From: a bacterium (Candidatus Blackallbacteria) CG13_big_fil_rev_8_21_14_2_50_49_14
Lineage (GTDB): Bacteria > Cyanobacteriota > Sericytochromatia > UBA7694
Length of the DNA stretch: 35,278 nucleotides
Reading direction: 5' to 3'
NCBI GenBank assembly: GCA_002783405.1
Contig: PFGG01000031.1
Location: 1 to 35,278, forward strand
Below the pieces are notes generated by a model that saw only the letters and a list, made by a program, of their open reading frames with translations, was not told the DNA's origin and did not search any database. The position numbers were made by a program, and so were the translations under genes. Shown piece after piece: positions 26,194-34,570 of the stretch (position 1 is the first letter of the stretch; each line of letters opens with the position of its first letter).

Positions 26194-27213
26194 ATGAATA
26201 CTCCTGACTTACTCAAAGCACTTGAACTGCTGAAAGCTCCACGTATTGCCGTCATCGGCGATCTGATCCTGGATGAGTATATCGAAGGCGAAGTTCGCCG
26301 CATTTCACGCGAAGCCCCTGTCCCGATCGTTGAAGAAAAATTCCGCTCCTTTAAACCAGGGGGGGCCGCCAATACCTTGGCAAACTTGGCCACTTTGGGG
26401 GCCCAGGCCCGCGCAATTGGGGTGGTCGGCCAGGATACTTCAGGGCCCATTTTGATTGAATTGCTCAAAAATCTGGGCATTGCAGTCGAGGATATCTTCG
26501 TCGACCCCCAGGTGCCGACCACGACCAAAACCCGCATTTCAGCGCACAGCCGACAATCGGTCACACAACAGGTTTTGCGTCTCGATCGACTGCCCCAATC
26601 CCCTCTGGATCAAGCGACGTTGACGCGTCTGGGGGACTGTTTAGAGGCTGCAATCGCAGAATCAGATCTGGTTTTGGTCTCAGATTATGGCAATGGCGTG
26701 ATTGTGCCCGCCCTGATTGAACAGGTACGCCAAGTCTGTGCGAAACAGGACAAACCCTGGATTGTCGATTCTCAGGAAGATTTGCGTCTTTTTCACGGCG
26801 CCACGCTCTTGACCCCCAATAAACCAGAAGCAGAAAACAATCTCGGTGCCCTGATTCAAACCCCTGAAGAACTGCTTGTGGCAGGCCAGAAGCTTTTAGA
26901 AATCACGCAAACAAAAGCCGTGCTGATCACCTGCGGCGATGAAGGCATGAGCCTGTTTGAGCGGAATGGGCAAACCCACCAGGTTGCAGCCCTCAATAAA
27001 ACAGAGGTTTTTGATGTCACGGGTGCAGGAGACACGGTCGTAGCGACCCTGGCTACCGCTTTGGCCTCCGGCTGCACCATGCCTGAATCTATGGAATTGG
27101 CAAATCTGGCGGCCAGTATCGTGATCCGCCGCCTAGGCTCCAGCACAACCACGCCCACAGAAATGAAAGCAACCCTGCTCCAACTCTCAACCAAAGGAAA
27201 TTCACCCGCATGA
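26194..27213 (+). CDS. hldA: D-glycero-beta-D-manno-heptose-7-phosphate kinase-like (PfkB family, RfaE domain I)
   Basis: 339-residue ribokinase-fold sugar kinase. Sequence features match domain I of HldE/RfaE: IGDLILDEYIEGEVRRISREAPVPI (21-45), PfkB signature GGAANTLANL (56-65), DYGNG, LTPNKPEAE, and DVTGAGDTVVA with catalytic D280. It would phosphorylate heptose-7-phosphate at C1 on the way to ADP- or GDP-activated heptose for LPS core or surface glycans. The second, nucleotidyltransferase domain of bifunctional HldE is absent, so a separate partner must exist elsewhere. The ATG at 26194 is preferred to an upstream in-frame ATG that lies inside the previous gene. It overlaps the DUF4330 gene by four bases. 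A different ADP-sugar kinase specificity is possible. Confidence 0.85.
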   Translation: MNTPDLLKALELLKAPRIAVIGDLILDEYIEGEVRRISREAPVPIVEEKFRSFKPGGAANTLANLATLGAQARAIGVVGQDTSGPILIELLKNLGIAVEDIFVDPQVPTTTKTRISAHSRQSVTQQVLRLDRLPQSPLDQATLTRLGDCLEAAIAESDLVLVSDYGNGVIVPALIEQVRQVCAKQDKPWIVDSQEDLRLFHGATLLTPNKPEAENNLGALIQTPEELLVAGQKLLEITQTKAVLITCGDEGMSLFERNGQTHQVAALNKTEVFDVTGAGDTVVATLATALASGCTMPESMELANLAASIVIRRLGSSTTTPTEMKATLLQLSTKGNSPA

Positions 27214-27725
27214 TGGATACTCAAGGCAAACTTTTTGGCCGTATCAATATTATCGATTTCTCTTTCGCCATTATTCTCGTCGCCATGCTCGCGGGCATTG
27301 GCTGGGTCGCCAAAGGCAATTCTCCCCTGAATAAGATTGTCTTGGCAAAAGGCACTGCTGAAGTAACAGTGGCCATTCGTGGTGCCCGCGTACTTGACCC
27401 CAGCATTTTTAAAGTGGGTGAAAAAGCCTTTCTGACCATTCGCAACCAACGCTATGCACCGGTTGAAGTCATCAAAGCAGATATTCGCGATCGTCAGATT
27501 CCTTTTCTCGACTCCCACGACAAAGTCATGATGATCACCGACCCCACAGCCAAAGAAATCAAAGATCTGGATTTGGTCTTTAAGGACAAAGCCGAAGTCA
27601 CGGCAGAAGGTATTGTCATGGGGGGTTACCACCTCAAAGTCGGCAATACGGTTGAGCTTGATGCTTTTGGCTACCGCCTCAATGGCTCGATTATGCTTGT
27701 CAAAATGACTGAACAGGGCAGCTGA
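27210..27725 (+). CDS. DUF4330-family membrane-anchored protein
   Basis: 171-residue protein with one N-terminal transmembrane helix (about residues 16-35, after GRINIIDF) and a soluble beta-rich remainder. The GRINIIDF start, AEVTVAIRGARV and late GGYHLKVGNTVELDAFGYRLNGSI agree with DUF4330, a family of unknown function best known from cyanobacteria and Firmicutes. It overlaps the heptose kinase stop (ATGA) and shares one base with the next gene (TGATG), so it is embedded in the operon. The position next to an O-antigen-ligase-like protein suggests a role in envelope or surface glycan assembly, but that is inference. Confidence 0.75.
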   Translation: MMDTQGKLFGRINIIDFSFAIILVAMLAGIGWVAKGNSPLNKIVLAKGTAEVTVAIRGARVLDPSIFKVGEKAFLTIRNQRYAPVEVIKADIRDRQIPFLDSHDKVMMITDPTAKEIKDLDLVFKDKAEVTAEGIVMGGYHLKVGNTVELDAFGYRLNGSIMLVKMTEQGS

Positions 27726-29143
27726 TGCTCTTGGCCCTGGAACGCCTGGCCGGTTGGCTGGGCCTGAACGCACAGGATACTCCCCTGCAGACGGGGCTCT
27801 ACCAAAGCCGGATTCTGCAAACTTTGCTCTTGCCCATTTTATTTTTGCGGCATAAACTTTTGCCCTATGCAGAAGGCAGCGTCTTCGCCCGCTGGATTCC
27901 CAATCTGGCGCTGTATGCAACTCTGCTTTTGCTTTTTGCCTCACCCTTCTTTGAAAGTGGTATGAATGGGGCCTTGGTTTTTTTAGCGGGTTTTCTGACC
28001 CTGATGCGATTGCTGCTCAGCGAAGAAAAGCTCCCAATAGGCAGTTTGACTGCTTTACTTTTACTTTTTGTGGCCTGGGGGCTTGTTTCAACAGGGTTTT
28101 CTCCTTTTCTCAAACTCTCCCTTTATGGCTACGCCAAAACCTTGACCTATCTGATTGCCTATTTCTGCTTTCTTGCCAATTTACAAACCCTTACCCATTT
28201 GCGACTGGCTGCTTGGGCCATTATTCTGGCTTCAATCGTAATTGCGCTCTATGGTTTATACCAATGGCAGATCAAAGTTCCGCCCCTGGCCCTTTGGGAT
28301 GATCCCAGCTCAGAATACAAGCTGACACGGGTTTATTCGTTTTTGGGCAACCCCAATCTTTTGGGCGGGTATTTGCTGCCCCCCATGGCGCTCACTGTCT
28401 TTTTCTATTTTGGCAATTTGGGTTGGCGCAAATGGCTGCTCTTTCTTGCCTTTCCCATTCAAGTGGCCTGTCTTTATTTCACCTACTGTCGGGGAGCCTG
28501 GATCGCGCTGGCCTTGGGCGCAGGTGTGGCCTTTTTCACCTGTTTGATTATTTTCTGGCATCTTTTCGCCAAAAGTGCTCTGTTCAAAGGGCTTTTAATT
28601 GGCGGTAGTCTCTTGGCCCTGGCCGGAGGCGTCTGGCTGATTCTACACAACCCGGCCCTGCTTGAACGCCTGCGCTCTCTGATCAGTGGGGGTAGCCATT
28701 CTTCCAACCAATTCCGGATCAATGTCTGGCAAAGCAGCTTTAAGATTATTCATGATTTTGGCCTGACAGGCATTGGCATGGGCAATAAGGTTTTTCAGAA
28801 AATTTATACCTATTATATGGCCACAGGCTTTCAGGCACTTTCAACCTATAATATTTTTCTGGAAGTCTGGGTTGAAATGGGCTTGGGGGGCCTGCTGATT
28901 TTCCTGGGCATGCTGATCAGCCATGCCGCCCGCTGCGTTTGGGGCATTGTACAGGAGATCGATTATACCGCCCGTCTGTTTCTATCAGCCAGCCTGATTG
29001 GTCTGGTGGGCCTGCTGGCTCATGGCATGGTCGATACGGTCTTTTACCGTCCTCCGATTCAATTGCTGTTTTGGTTTTTACTGGCCGTTATTACCCTGGT
29101 AAGCCGTCATGACATCGCCTTCAACCACAAATCTGCAAATTAG
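27725..29143 (+). CDS. O-antigen ligase / IctB-like polytopic membrane protein
   Basis: 472-residue inner membrane protein with about 10-12 hydrophobic helices and a larger periplasmic loop around residues 300-360. The segment YGLYQWQIKVPP and especially TRVYSFLGNPNLLGGYLLPP match the Wzy_C/O-antigen-ligase superfamily, in the branch that includes cyanobacterial IctB. Members join or polymerise lipid-linked glycans in the periplasm. The once-proposed bicarbonate transport role of IctB is doubtful. The adjacent heptose kinase supports surface glycan work. It may ligate the glycan decorated by the phosphoramidate pathway, but nothing in the sequence proves this. Confidence 0.82.
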   Translation: MLLALERLAGWLGLNAQDTPLQTGLYQSRILQTLLLPILFLRHKLLPYAEGSVFARWIPNLALYATLLLLFASPFFESGMNGALVFLAGFLTLMRLLLSEEKLPIGSLTALLLLFVAWGLVSTGFSPFLKLSLYGYAKTLTYLIAYFCFLANLQTLTHLRLAAWAIILASIVIALYGLYQWQIKVPPLALWDDPSSEYKLTRVYSFLGNPNLLGGYLLPPMALTVFFYFGNLGWRKWLLFLAFPIQVACLYFTYCRGAWIALALGAGVAFFTCLIIFWHLFAKSALFKGLLIGGSLLALAGGVWLILHNPALLERLRSLISGGSHSSNQFRINVWQSSFKIIHDFGLTGIGMGNKVFQKIYTYYMATGFQALSTYNIFLEVWVEMGLGGLLIFLGMLISHAARCVWGIVQEIDYTARLFLSASLIGLVGLLAHGMVDTVFYRPPIQLLFWFLLAVITLVSRHDIAFNHKSAN

Positions 29144-29852
29144 CATCTCACAGACCTGGCAATGGTTGCAAAGCGCATCCAATGTAGGTGAAAGTGATGA
29201 CGTGCATGATCTGTACTACCTGATCGAATTTCTGGTCTTTTTGGTTGAGAAACAGTATCCGGCGATTCCTTGCAAGGCAGGCTGCAGTCAATGTTGCATT
29301 GACAGTGGTTTGCCCAGGGTGAGCGCCCTGGAGTGGCGACATATTCACCGCTATCTGCTGGAAATGCCAGCCACCGATCGCCAGCGAATTTTAGCCCAGA
29401 ATGAGCAAATGCACCGCCCCCAGGTCGATCTTTTTCTGAACGAGCAGCTGCGCCTGCTTCAACCTGAAGCCAAAATCCCTTTGCCCCCCTTTGGCTGTAC
29501 CCAATGCCCCATGCTGGTCGAAGGCATGTGCAGCATTTACCCGGTCAGACCCGCGATTTGCCGCGCCTATGGTTATTTTACCTGGCGGCGGGGCCCCGAA
29601 CAGGAAAGCCAGATTTTTGCCTGTCGCATGGCCGCAGATACCCTCCTGGAGGCCCTGCAGCAAGCAGGCGATGAAACACTCGCCATGCCTGTCTGGAACC
29701 GCTTTCAGGAAAAACTCTATGCGCTTAATCAAGGGCAGGGTGCCATTGCCACCCTGCCCCTGTGGCTGATGTGGTTTACGGATTCCGAGCAAAACCTCAA
29801 TCCCCACAATGATCCCGACCCAAATTTTGAAAGCTTGAGGACAAAAGCATGA
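29109..29852 (+). CDS. YkgJ-type cysteine-cluster protein
   Basis: 247-residue soluble protein with the conserved cysteine pattern of the YkgJ / zinc-iron-chelating family: CKAGCSQCC near residues 56-64, then GCTQCPMLVEGMCSIYPVRPAICRAYG (positions about 129-155), then FACRM. It likely binds an iron-sulfur cluster or zinc; the reaction is unknown. Its ATG lies 35 bases inside the ligase-like gene, a long overlap, but the early residues look continuous with the fold. It overlaps the next gene as ATGA. Confidence 0.78.
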   Translation: MTSPSTTNLQISISQTWQWLQSASNVGESDDVHDLYYLIEFLVFLVEKQYPAIPCKAGCSQCCIDSGLPRVSALEWRHIHRYLLEMPATDRQRILAQNEQMHRPQVDLFLNEQLRLLQPEAKIPLPPFGCTQCPMLVEGMCSIYPVRPAICRAYGYFTWRRGPEQESQIFACRMAADTLLEALQQAGDETLAMPVWNRFQEKLYALNQGQGAIATLPLWLMWFTDSEQNLNPHNDPDPNFESLRTKA

Positions 29853-30448
29853 ACCTGAAATATATATTTCTAGGAGGCATGGTACTGCTCTCCAGTTGTT
29901 TGCTTTTCAAACCCACCCCCTCAGACAGAAGCTATGAAAGTCTTGAATATTTTCAACGCATGGATCGCCAGGATTTTCTCAGCAAATACAGTTGGAATAC
30001 CTGGCTGATTCCTGCTGCAAATGCCGAACTGCCCCCGCAATACCAAAACGCCTTTTCACTCTATCTGCGCCTGGATCCCCAGAATGAAAAACTTTCCGCC
30101 GAATACCATTTTCAGCGCATGATCGATCCCAAAAGCCATGTTTTTATCAAAAGAGTCCTGGAGAGCGAAGACTATCAAAGCTTAAGCAAGTTGCTGGAAA
30201 AACAGGATCTGATCTGCACCAGCCAGGTCGAACGGAGTTGGGTGGGCCCAGCGCCCAAACTTTTGCGTCTGAGCCGACCCGACAGCAAAGATCTGATTTA
30301 TGCCGATGGCCCAGGTGGGCCAGAAGGCCCCAGCCAGGAATTGGCCAAGGCGGGAAAGCGGCGTCATCTCTGTTCAGAAGAATTAACGAACTATCTGGGT
30401 CAAGTGATTCAAGCGCTGAAAATCCCACAATCTGCCCAACCGGATTGA
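29849..30448 (+). CDS. Lipoprotein of unknown function
   Basis: 199-residue predicted lipoprotein: MNLKYIFLGGMVLLSSC with lipobox LSSC (C17). The mature part is hydrophilic, with a Tyr/Phe-rich helical first half (SYESLEYFQRMDRQDFLSKY) and two later cysteines (ICTSQ and HLCSE) that may pair. No domain recognised. It is the last gene of the run beginning at prfB or the heptose kinase, overlapping its neighbour by four bases. The following 120 bases hold a promoter for the next unit. Confidence 0.75.
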   Translation: MNLKYIFLGGMVLLSSCLLFKPTPSDRSYESLEYFQRMDRQDFLSKYSWNTWLIPAANAELPPQYQNAFSLYLRLDPQNEKLSAEYHFQRMIDPKSHVFIKRVLESEDYQSLSKLLEKQDLICTSQVERSWVGPAPKLLRLSRPDSKDLIYADGPGGPEGPSQELAKAGKRRHLCSEELTNYLGQVIQALKIPQSAQPD

Positions 30449-30508
30449 GAAGGCTGAAAATTATAGCGAATTCTTGAAAAAATCAGGGTTCAGGATCAAA
30501 ATTCAGGC

Positions 30509-30537
30509 TTTACAAGCACAAAGTCAAATGTTAAAAT
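30509..30537 (+). promoter_or_regulatory. Sigma-70-type promoter for the rhodanese-P450 unit
   Basis: TTTACA (30509-30514), a 17-base spacer and TAAAAT (30532-30537), 31 bases before the rhodanese ATG, which itself has GAGG about six bases upstream. Both hexamers are close to consensus. Confidence 0.65.
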
Positions 30538-30568
30538 AATATTAAATTCAAGTTAATCTGAGGTTTTT

Positions 30569-31018
30569 ATGTTTCGCAAACTGCTTCCTTTGGCCCTGCT
30601 GGCCCTCAGTGCCTGCTCCGCACAAACCCTGCCCCTTCCTGCTGCACGTCTGCCCATGAACCTGAGCGTTCAGCGTGCTCCGATTCAAACCCAGGCCATG
30701 GTTACAATCACGCCCCAAGAAGCCCATGATTGGCTGGCTGACCCCAATGCCCAGTGGCTGGTACTGGATGTGCGCACCCCTGAAGAATTTGCCCAAGGAC
30801 ACTTAACTGGCGCAACCCTCAAGAACTTTTACGATACCAATTTCAAAGCCCAACTTGAACAGATGAACCGCCACCAACCCACGATTCTCTATTGCCGCAG
30901 TGGCAATCGCAGCGGCCAAACCATGACCATGATGCGGGAACTGGGTTTTCGCAATGTCTATGAAATCAAAGGCGGCATCATGGCCTGGCAGGCAGCCGGC
31001 TTTTCTGTCGTCAAATAA
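30569..31018 (+). CDS. Rhodanese-domain lipoprotein
   Basis: 149-residue lipoprotein: the signal MFRKLLPLALLALSAC gives lipobox C16. From about residue 48 it is a single rhodanese domain with VLDVRTPEEFAQGHLTGA, an active-site loop YCRSGNRSG (C109) and the terminal GGIMAWQAAGF. The catalytic cysteine is present, so it could carry persulfide sulfur or act in envelope thiol chemistry. It is anchored outside the cytoplasmic membrane. The P450 gene starts two bases after its stop, so the two are co-transcribed, though no functional link is established. Confidence 0.9.
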   Translation: MFRKLLPLALLALSACSAQTLPLPAARLPMNLSVQRAPIQTQAMVTITPQEAHDWLADPNAQWLVLDVRTPEEFAQGHLTGATLKNFYDTNFKAQLEQMNRHQPTILYCRSGNRSGQTMTMMRELGFRNVYEIKGGIMAWQAAGFSVVK

Positions 31019-31020
31019 GT

Positions 31021-32370
31021 ATGCAGCGGCGTCTTCCGCCTGGGCCTCCCCTTTGGGAGTCAACCTTGAACATGCGCCGCTTTCGTGAAAACCGACTTGA
31101 ATTTTTCAGCTCTCTGTACGCGCAGTATGGAGAGCTTTGTTATTTTCAGATGGGCCCTCAACCGATCTGCCTGCTCAATGCGCCTGAGCTGATCAAGCAA
31201 ATTCTGGTGCGCGATTACCGCTCCTTTAAAAAAGGCCGTTTTCTTGAAATGGCCAAAGATTTGCTCGGAGAAGGTCTCTTAACCAGTGGTGGAGAGCATC
31301 ACGACCGTCAACGCCGGATCATTCAACCACTTTTTCACCGCCAAAAGATTCGCAACTATGCAGAGACCATGGTCAAGCGAGCCGTGCTGCTGCGTGAACA
31401 ATGGCAAGCCAATCAGGAAATTGATATGGCCGCCGAAATGATGCGCCTGACCTTGGCCATCGTCGGTGAGACCCTCTTCAACGCCGATGTCGAGGGTGAA
31501 GCTGCCGAATTGGGCAAGGCCATGTATACGGTTTTGGAAACCATCAAAATGGTGGGAAACCCTTGGGCCCTGTTGGTACGAAAATACCAGCTCAATACCC
31601 CCGGCCGCAGACGCCTGATGGCAGCCCAGGCGATTTTGGATCAGACCATTGCTGAGATTATTTCCCAGCATCGCCAAGGCAAAAGCAATCAGCAGGATCT
31701 GATTGCCACGCTACTTGAAGCCCGTGACAGCGAAGGCAATGGCGAAGGTATGAGCGACAAACAAATTCGGGATGAAGCGCTTACCCTGTTTATGGCAGGC
31801 CATGAAACCACGGCCAATGCCTTGGCCTGGACCTGGCATCTGCTGGCCCAACACCCCCGTGTCATGGCAGGTTTAAAACAAGAACTGCAGCATGTGATTG
31901 GCGATCGTCTGCCCGATGTCGAAGATCTCTCCCAATTGCGCTATACCCGCCAAATTTTAACTGAATCCATGCGCCTCTATCCTCCGGCCTGGATTCTCGG
32001 ACGCACGGCACTCGAAGAATATACCCTGAATGAAAGCTATTATTTGCCCCAAGGTGCCGTGGTGATCATGAGCCAATACCTGGTGCATCGCGACCCTCGC
32101 TGGTACACACAACCTGAAAGCTTTCTTCCTGAACGCTGGAGCGAAGCCTTCCGACACAGCCTGCCCAAATTCGCCTATTTCCCCTTTGGGGGTGGGCCCC
32201 GCAATTGCATTGGGGAAGCTTTTGCGTGGATGGAAGGCATTCTGATTCTGGCCACGCTGGCTCAGAAGTGGGAAGCCCAAGCGATCGAAGCGCATCCTGT
32301 GGAGCCCGAACCCTTGGTTACCCTGCGTCCTCGCTACGGACTCAAAATGAAGCTGATTCAATCCAGATAG
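31021..32370 (+). CDS. Cytochrome P450
   Basis: 449-residue soluble heme monooxygenase with no N-terminal membrane anchor. Motifs: the PPGP start (LPPGPPLW), the I-helix oxygen-activation motif AGHETTA, the K-helix ExxR as ESMR, the PERW meander and the heme loop FPFGGGPRNCIGEAFA with the thiolate C396. The overall pattern (ETLF early, HETTANALAW, FGGGPRNCIG) is that of the CYP4/CYP102/CYP110-like fatty-acid or terpene hydroxylases common in cyanobacteria and other bacteria. It needs an external ferredoxin/reductase, none of which is adjacent. The substrate is unknown. Confidence 0.93.
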   Translation: MQRRLPPGPPLWESTLNMRRFRENRLEFFSSLYAQYGELCYFQMGPQPICLLNAPELIKQILVRDYRSFKKGRFLEMAKDLLGEGLLTSGGEHHDRQRRIIQPLFHRQKIRNYAETMVKRAVLLREQWQANQEIDMAAEMMRLTLAIVGETLFNADVEGEAAELGKAMYTVLETIKMVGNPWALLVRKYQLNTPGRRRLMAAQAILDQTIAEIISQHRQGKSNQQDLIATLLEARDSEGNGEGMSDKQIRDEALTLFMAGHETTANALAWTWHLLAQHPRVMAGLKQELQHVIGDRLPDVEDLSQLRYTRQILTESMRLYPPAWILGRTALEEYTLNESYYLPQGAVVIMSQYLVHRDPRWYTQPESFLPERWSEAFRHSLPKFAYFPFGGGPRNCIGEAFAWMEGILILATLAQKWEAQAIEAHPVEPEPLVTLRPRYGLKMKLIQSR

Positions 32371-32432
32371 CTTGACCGTGCTGAGGTTTCAAAACCAAAC
32401 TCCCCTTTTCTTTAATTCCCGTTTAAATTTAA

Positions 32433-32461
32433 TTCAGACTCGCAGATTCACAGGCTACAAT
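32433..32461 (+). promoter_or_regulatory. Probable promoter of the transglutaminase/barrel-like gene
   Basis: TTCAGA (32433-32438), a 17-base spacer and TACAAT (32456-32461), 31 bases before the ATG. The -35 matches consensus at four of six positions. Confidence 0.5.
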
Positions 32462-32492
32462 AAAAGTATCCTGTGAGTGACTTGGAGAGAAT

Positions 32493-34307
32493 ATGGATCC
32501 ATTGAGCGCGCGTAATCTGGCACAGAAAATGATACCCGACCCTCAAAAAGGCGTTTCCCATGACCGGGCGGCAGATCTGGGGCTGACACGTTCCCAAATT
32601 CAAACCCTGGATACCCACCCCCAAGATGGTGAGCTGACCCAGGCCGAACTGGCCCAAGCCCTGCAGGAAAACCGTCTGGAAATTGACCCTCAAAGTCAAA
32701 CCATCACCCAGGTCAAACCCCGTTTGGCCTTTGTAGATGAACCCACTGGCCCCGGCCCCCAACGAGATCTGTTTCCAGGCTATAGCGCCCTGGGGACACG
32801 GGATCCCAAGAGCCAACCCCTCCAGGGCAGCAATCCAGGCAGCTACACTCCCCCTGCAGGCATCAGTCTGGACGCTCTCACCCACAAACTCACAACCCCC
32901 GATCAAGTCACCCAATTGCTGCAGCCCTTTGGCAGTAAAATTTATGACCACGATCGCGCAGACAATGGCACCGGCCCAGGTGGCGCACAATCCCCTGAAT
33001 ATACGCTTGAAGCACGCAAGGGCATCTGCCGAGACAGCCATTTTTTAGGCGCGTATATTCTGCAGGAAAATGGCTACAATGCCCGCCAGACAGGCTATAA
33101 ATCAGAAGGTATTCAACACGCCGTGCTGACCTATGAAGGCAAAAATCATGAAGGCTTCGGCATGATTGAATACGGCACACATTATTCCCCTGAACAAATT
33201 GCCAAAATTCTCGGACGCCCCGCCCTTTCACATGAAGAGGCCGTACAGGCGGTACGCCCTGAAGCAAAAATTATCAATGTCTATTCAAAGCCTGAAGCCA
33301 ATCAAACCGGCTATATCGAGCGGCTGCACTATACCATGGGGCATATGCTCTACCAAGATACCATGCGCTTGAAACACGAAAACAGCCTGGAATGGGATAA
33401 GGCCGGCGGCGTCAAACTCGAAGGCGCCCTAAACGAGAACTGGGGCTTTAAAATCACAGCTGATACAGGATCTTCGCCAGATCCTACCGCACGCAACAGC
33501 GTCAGTGCGGCCGTAGGGTATCAAACCGGCAACAGCGATGATTGGATGCGTATCGCTGCAGGTGTTCAATATCGCCCAGAAGAAGGCCATCACAGCATTG
33601 GTCCCAATCAATGGGAAAGCCATCCAGCTCTGATGCTGGGCGCACACGCCGAAGGCCAATGGACGCCCCTCAAGAAGAATCTGGGCGAGAACCACCAGCT
33701 ACGCACCACCCTGGGCGGCGAATTAACCGGGGCCCTGGCTCTCAGTCAGGGAGAAGGCACCAACGCCTCCGATGGAAAAACCGGTGCAGGTTGGAAAATG
33801 GATCAAGGTCTGATGGCAGGCATGAACCATGCCACCTTGCGCTTGGGCCAGCACCTGGATGGAAAACTGAGTGAACATTTCAGCTACAAGACAGAAGCCT
33901 TCATCGCACCCGATATCATGGCTATGGGTCTGGGCTATGGCACAGGCGGCAAAGGCATTTACAGCAATGTCGGTGTCAATGGCAGTCTGCATTACCAGAA
34001 CAGCGGCTTTGGAGCCTATGTGGGGGGTCAATACCTCGCACTTCAGGCCAATAATCTGGAGGCCACCGGCGCATCTACTGGGATTTCCTATAGCAAAGGT
34101 ATCTTCAGTGTGCGTTCAGACAACAGCTTCCTCGACAGCCCTGAAGGTTGGCGCTTACGCACCACACAAGCAGTCGATGTGAAACTGACTGACAGTATCA
34201 AAGCCTATGGCTATGCAACCCAAGAGCAGATATTTAACTCCACCTACGGACATTTCAAAAATGATACCGGCATGAATGTCGGCGTTGGGCTTCAAGCCAG
34301 GTTTTAG
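32493..34307 (+). CDS. Transglutaminase-like domain plus C-terminal beta-barrel-like protein
   Basis: 604-residue protein of unknown function. Residues 1-70 are hydrophilic with an EF-hand-like acidic stretch (LDTHPQDGELTQAEL, 39-53). A region around 120-250 resembles a transglutaminase-like cysteine enzyme: KGICRDSHFLGAYILQ gives candidate C179, GIQHAVLTY gives H209 and an acidic residue follows in the next strand (E226). From about 300 to the end, alternating strands rich in Gly, Asn and aromatics (such as AAVGYQTG, LRTTLGGELTG, GAYVGGQYLAL) end in GVGLQARF. A terminal Phe is usual for outer membrane barrels. Oddly, no N-terminal signal peptide is visible. GGAGAG just before the ATG supports this start. 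An exported effector or autotransporter-like protein is possible. Confidence 0.65.
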   Translation: MDPLSARNLAQKMIPDPQKGVSHDRAADLGLTRSQIQTLDTHPQDGELTQAELAQALQENRLEIDPQSQTITQVKPRLAFVDEPTGPGPQRDLFPGYSALGTRDPKSQPLQGSNPGSYTPPAGISLDALTHKLTTPDQVTQLLQPFGSKIYDHDRADNGTGPGGAQSPEYTLEARKGICRDSHFLGAYILQENGYNARQTGYKSEGIQHAVLTYEGKNHEGFGMIEYGTHYSPEQIAKILGRPALSHEEAVQAVRPEAKIINVYSKPEANQTGYIERLHYTMGHMLYQDTMRLKHENSLEWDKAGGVKLEGALNENWGFKITADTGSSPDPTARNSVSAAVGYQTGNSDDWMRIAAGVQYRPEEGHHSIGPNQWESHPALMLGAHAEGQWTPLKKNLGENHQLRTTLGGELTGALALSQGEGTNASDGKTGAGWKMDQGLMAGMNHATLRLGQHLDGKLSEHFSYKTEAFIAPDIMAMGLGYGTGGKGIYSNVGVNGSLHYQNSGFGAYVGGQYLALQANNLEATGASTGISYSKGIFSVRSDNSFLDSPEGWRLRTTQAVDVKLTDSIKAYGYATQEQIFNSTYGHFKNDTGMNVGVGLQARF

Positions 34308-34408
34308 TGGCTCAGCTTACCTTTGTGCAAAACCTTGTCTTCATATAGGACACTCCCAAAGGCAAAACTGGAAATGTCAGAATCAACCCAAAACACAAGT
34401 CGGCACAC

Positions 34409-34443
34409 AAAAAAGCCTTCTCTTGAGTGAAGAGAAGGCTTTT
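34409..34443. terminator. Bidirectional intrinsic terminator between the barrel-like gene and 5S rRNA
   Basis: A perfect hairpin: AAGCCTTCTCTT and AAGAGAAGGCTT around a GAGTG loop, flanked by A-runs on the left and a T-run on the right. It can stop the plus-strand gene ending at 34307 and the minus-strand 5S rRNA, whose 3' end is about 9 bases away. Confidence 0.85.
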
Positions 34444-34451
34444 CTATAGGT

Positions 34452-34570
34452 TGACCTGGCGACGGGCTATCTTCCCGGGCAGTCTCCCGCCGAGTATTTT
34501 CGCTGCTATCGCGTTTCACTACCGTGTTCGGGATGGGAACGGGTGGGGCCGCAACGCCTTGTCACCAGGA
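34452..34570 (-). rRNA. rrf: 5S ribosomal RNA
   Basis: The minus strand contains the hallmark 5S stretches CCACCCGTTCCCATCCCGAA and CACGGTAGTGAAACG, and the 5' segment CCTGGTGAC pairs with the 3' segment GTCGCCAGG to form helix I. Length is about 118-119 nucleotides, and ends are estimated from helix I to within a base or two. No 23S rRNA end lies upstream on the minus strand. The preceding 200 bases are AT-rich and then a lipoprotein gene begins, so this copy stands apart from the rest of an rRNA operon within the window. Confidence 0.95.

Noticed and set aside
26856-27944. A 362-codon minus-strand open frame opposite the heptose kinase and DUF4330 genes
   Set aside because: It spans three well-supported plus-strand genes and shows no domain; it is a composition-driven shadow.
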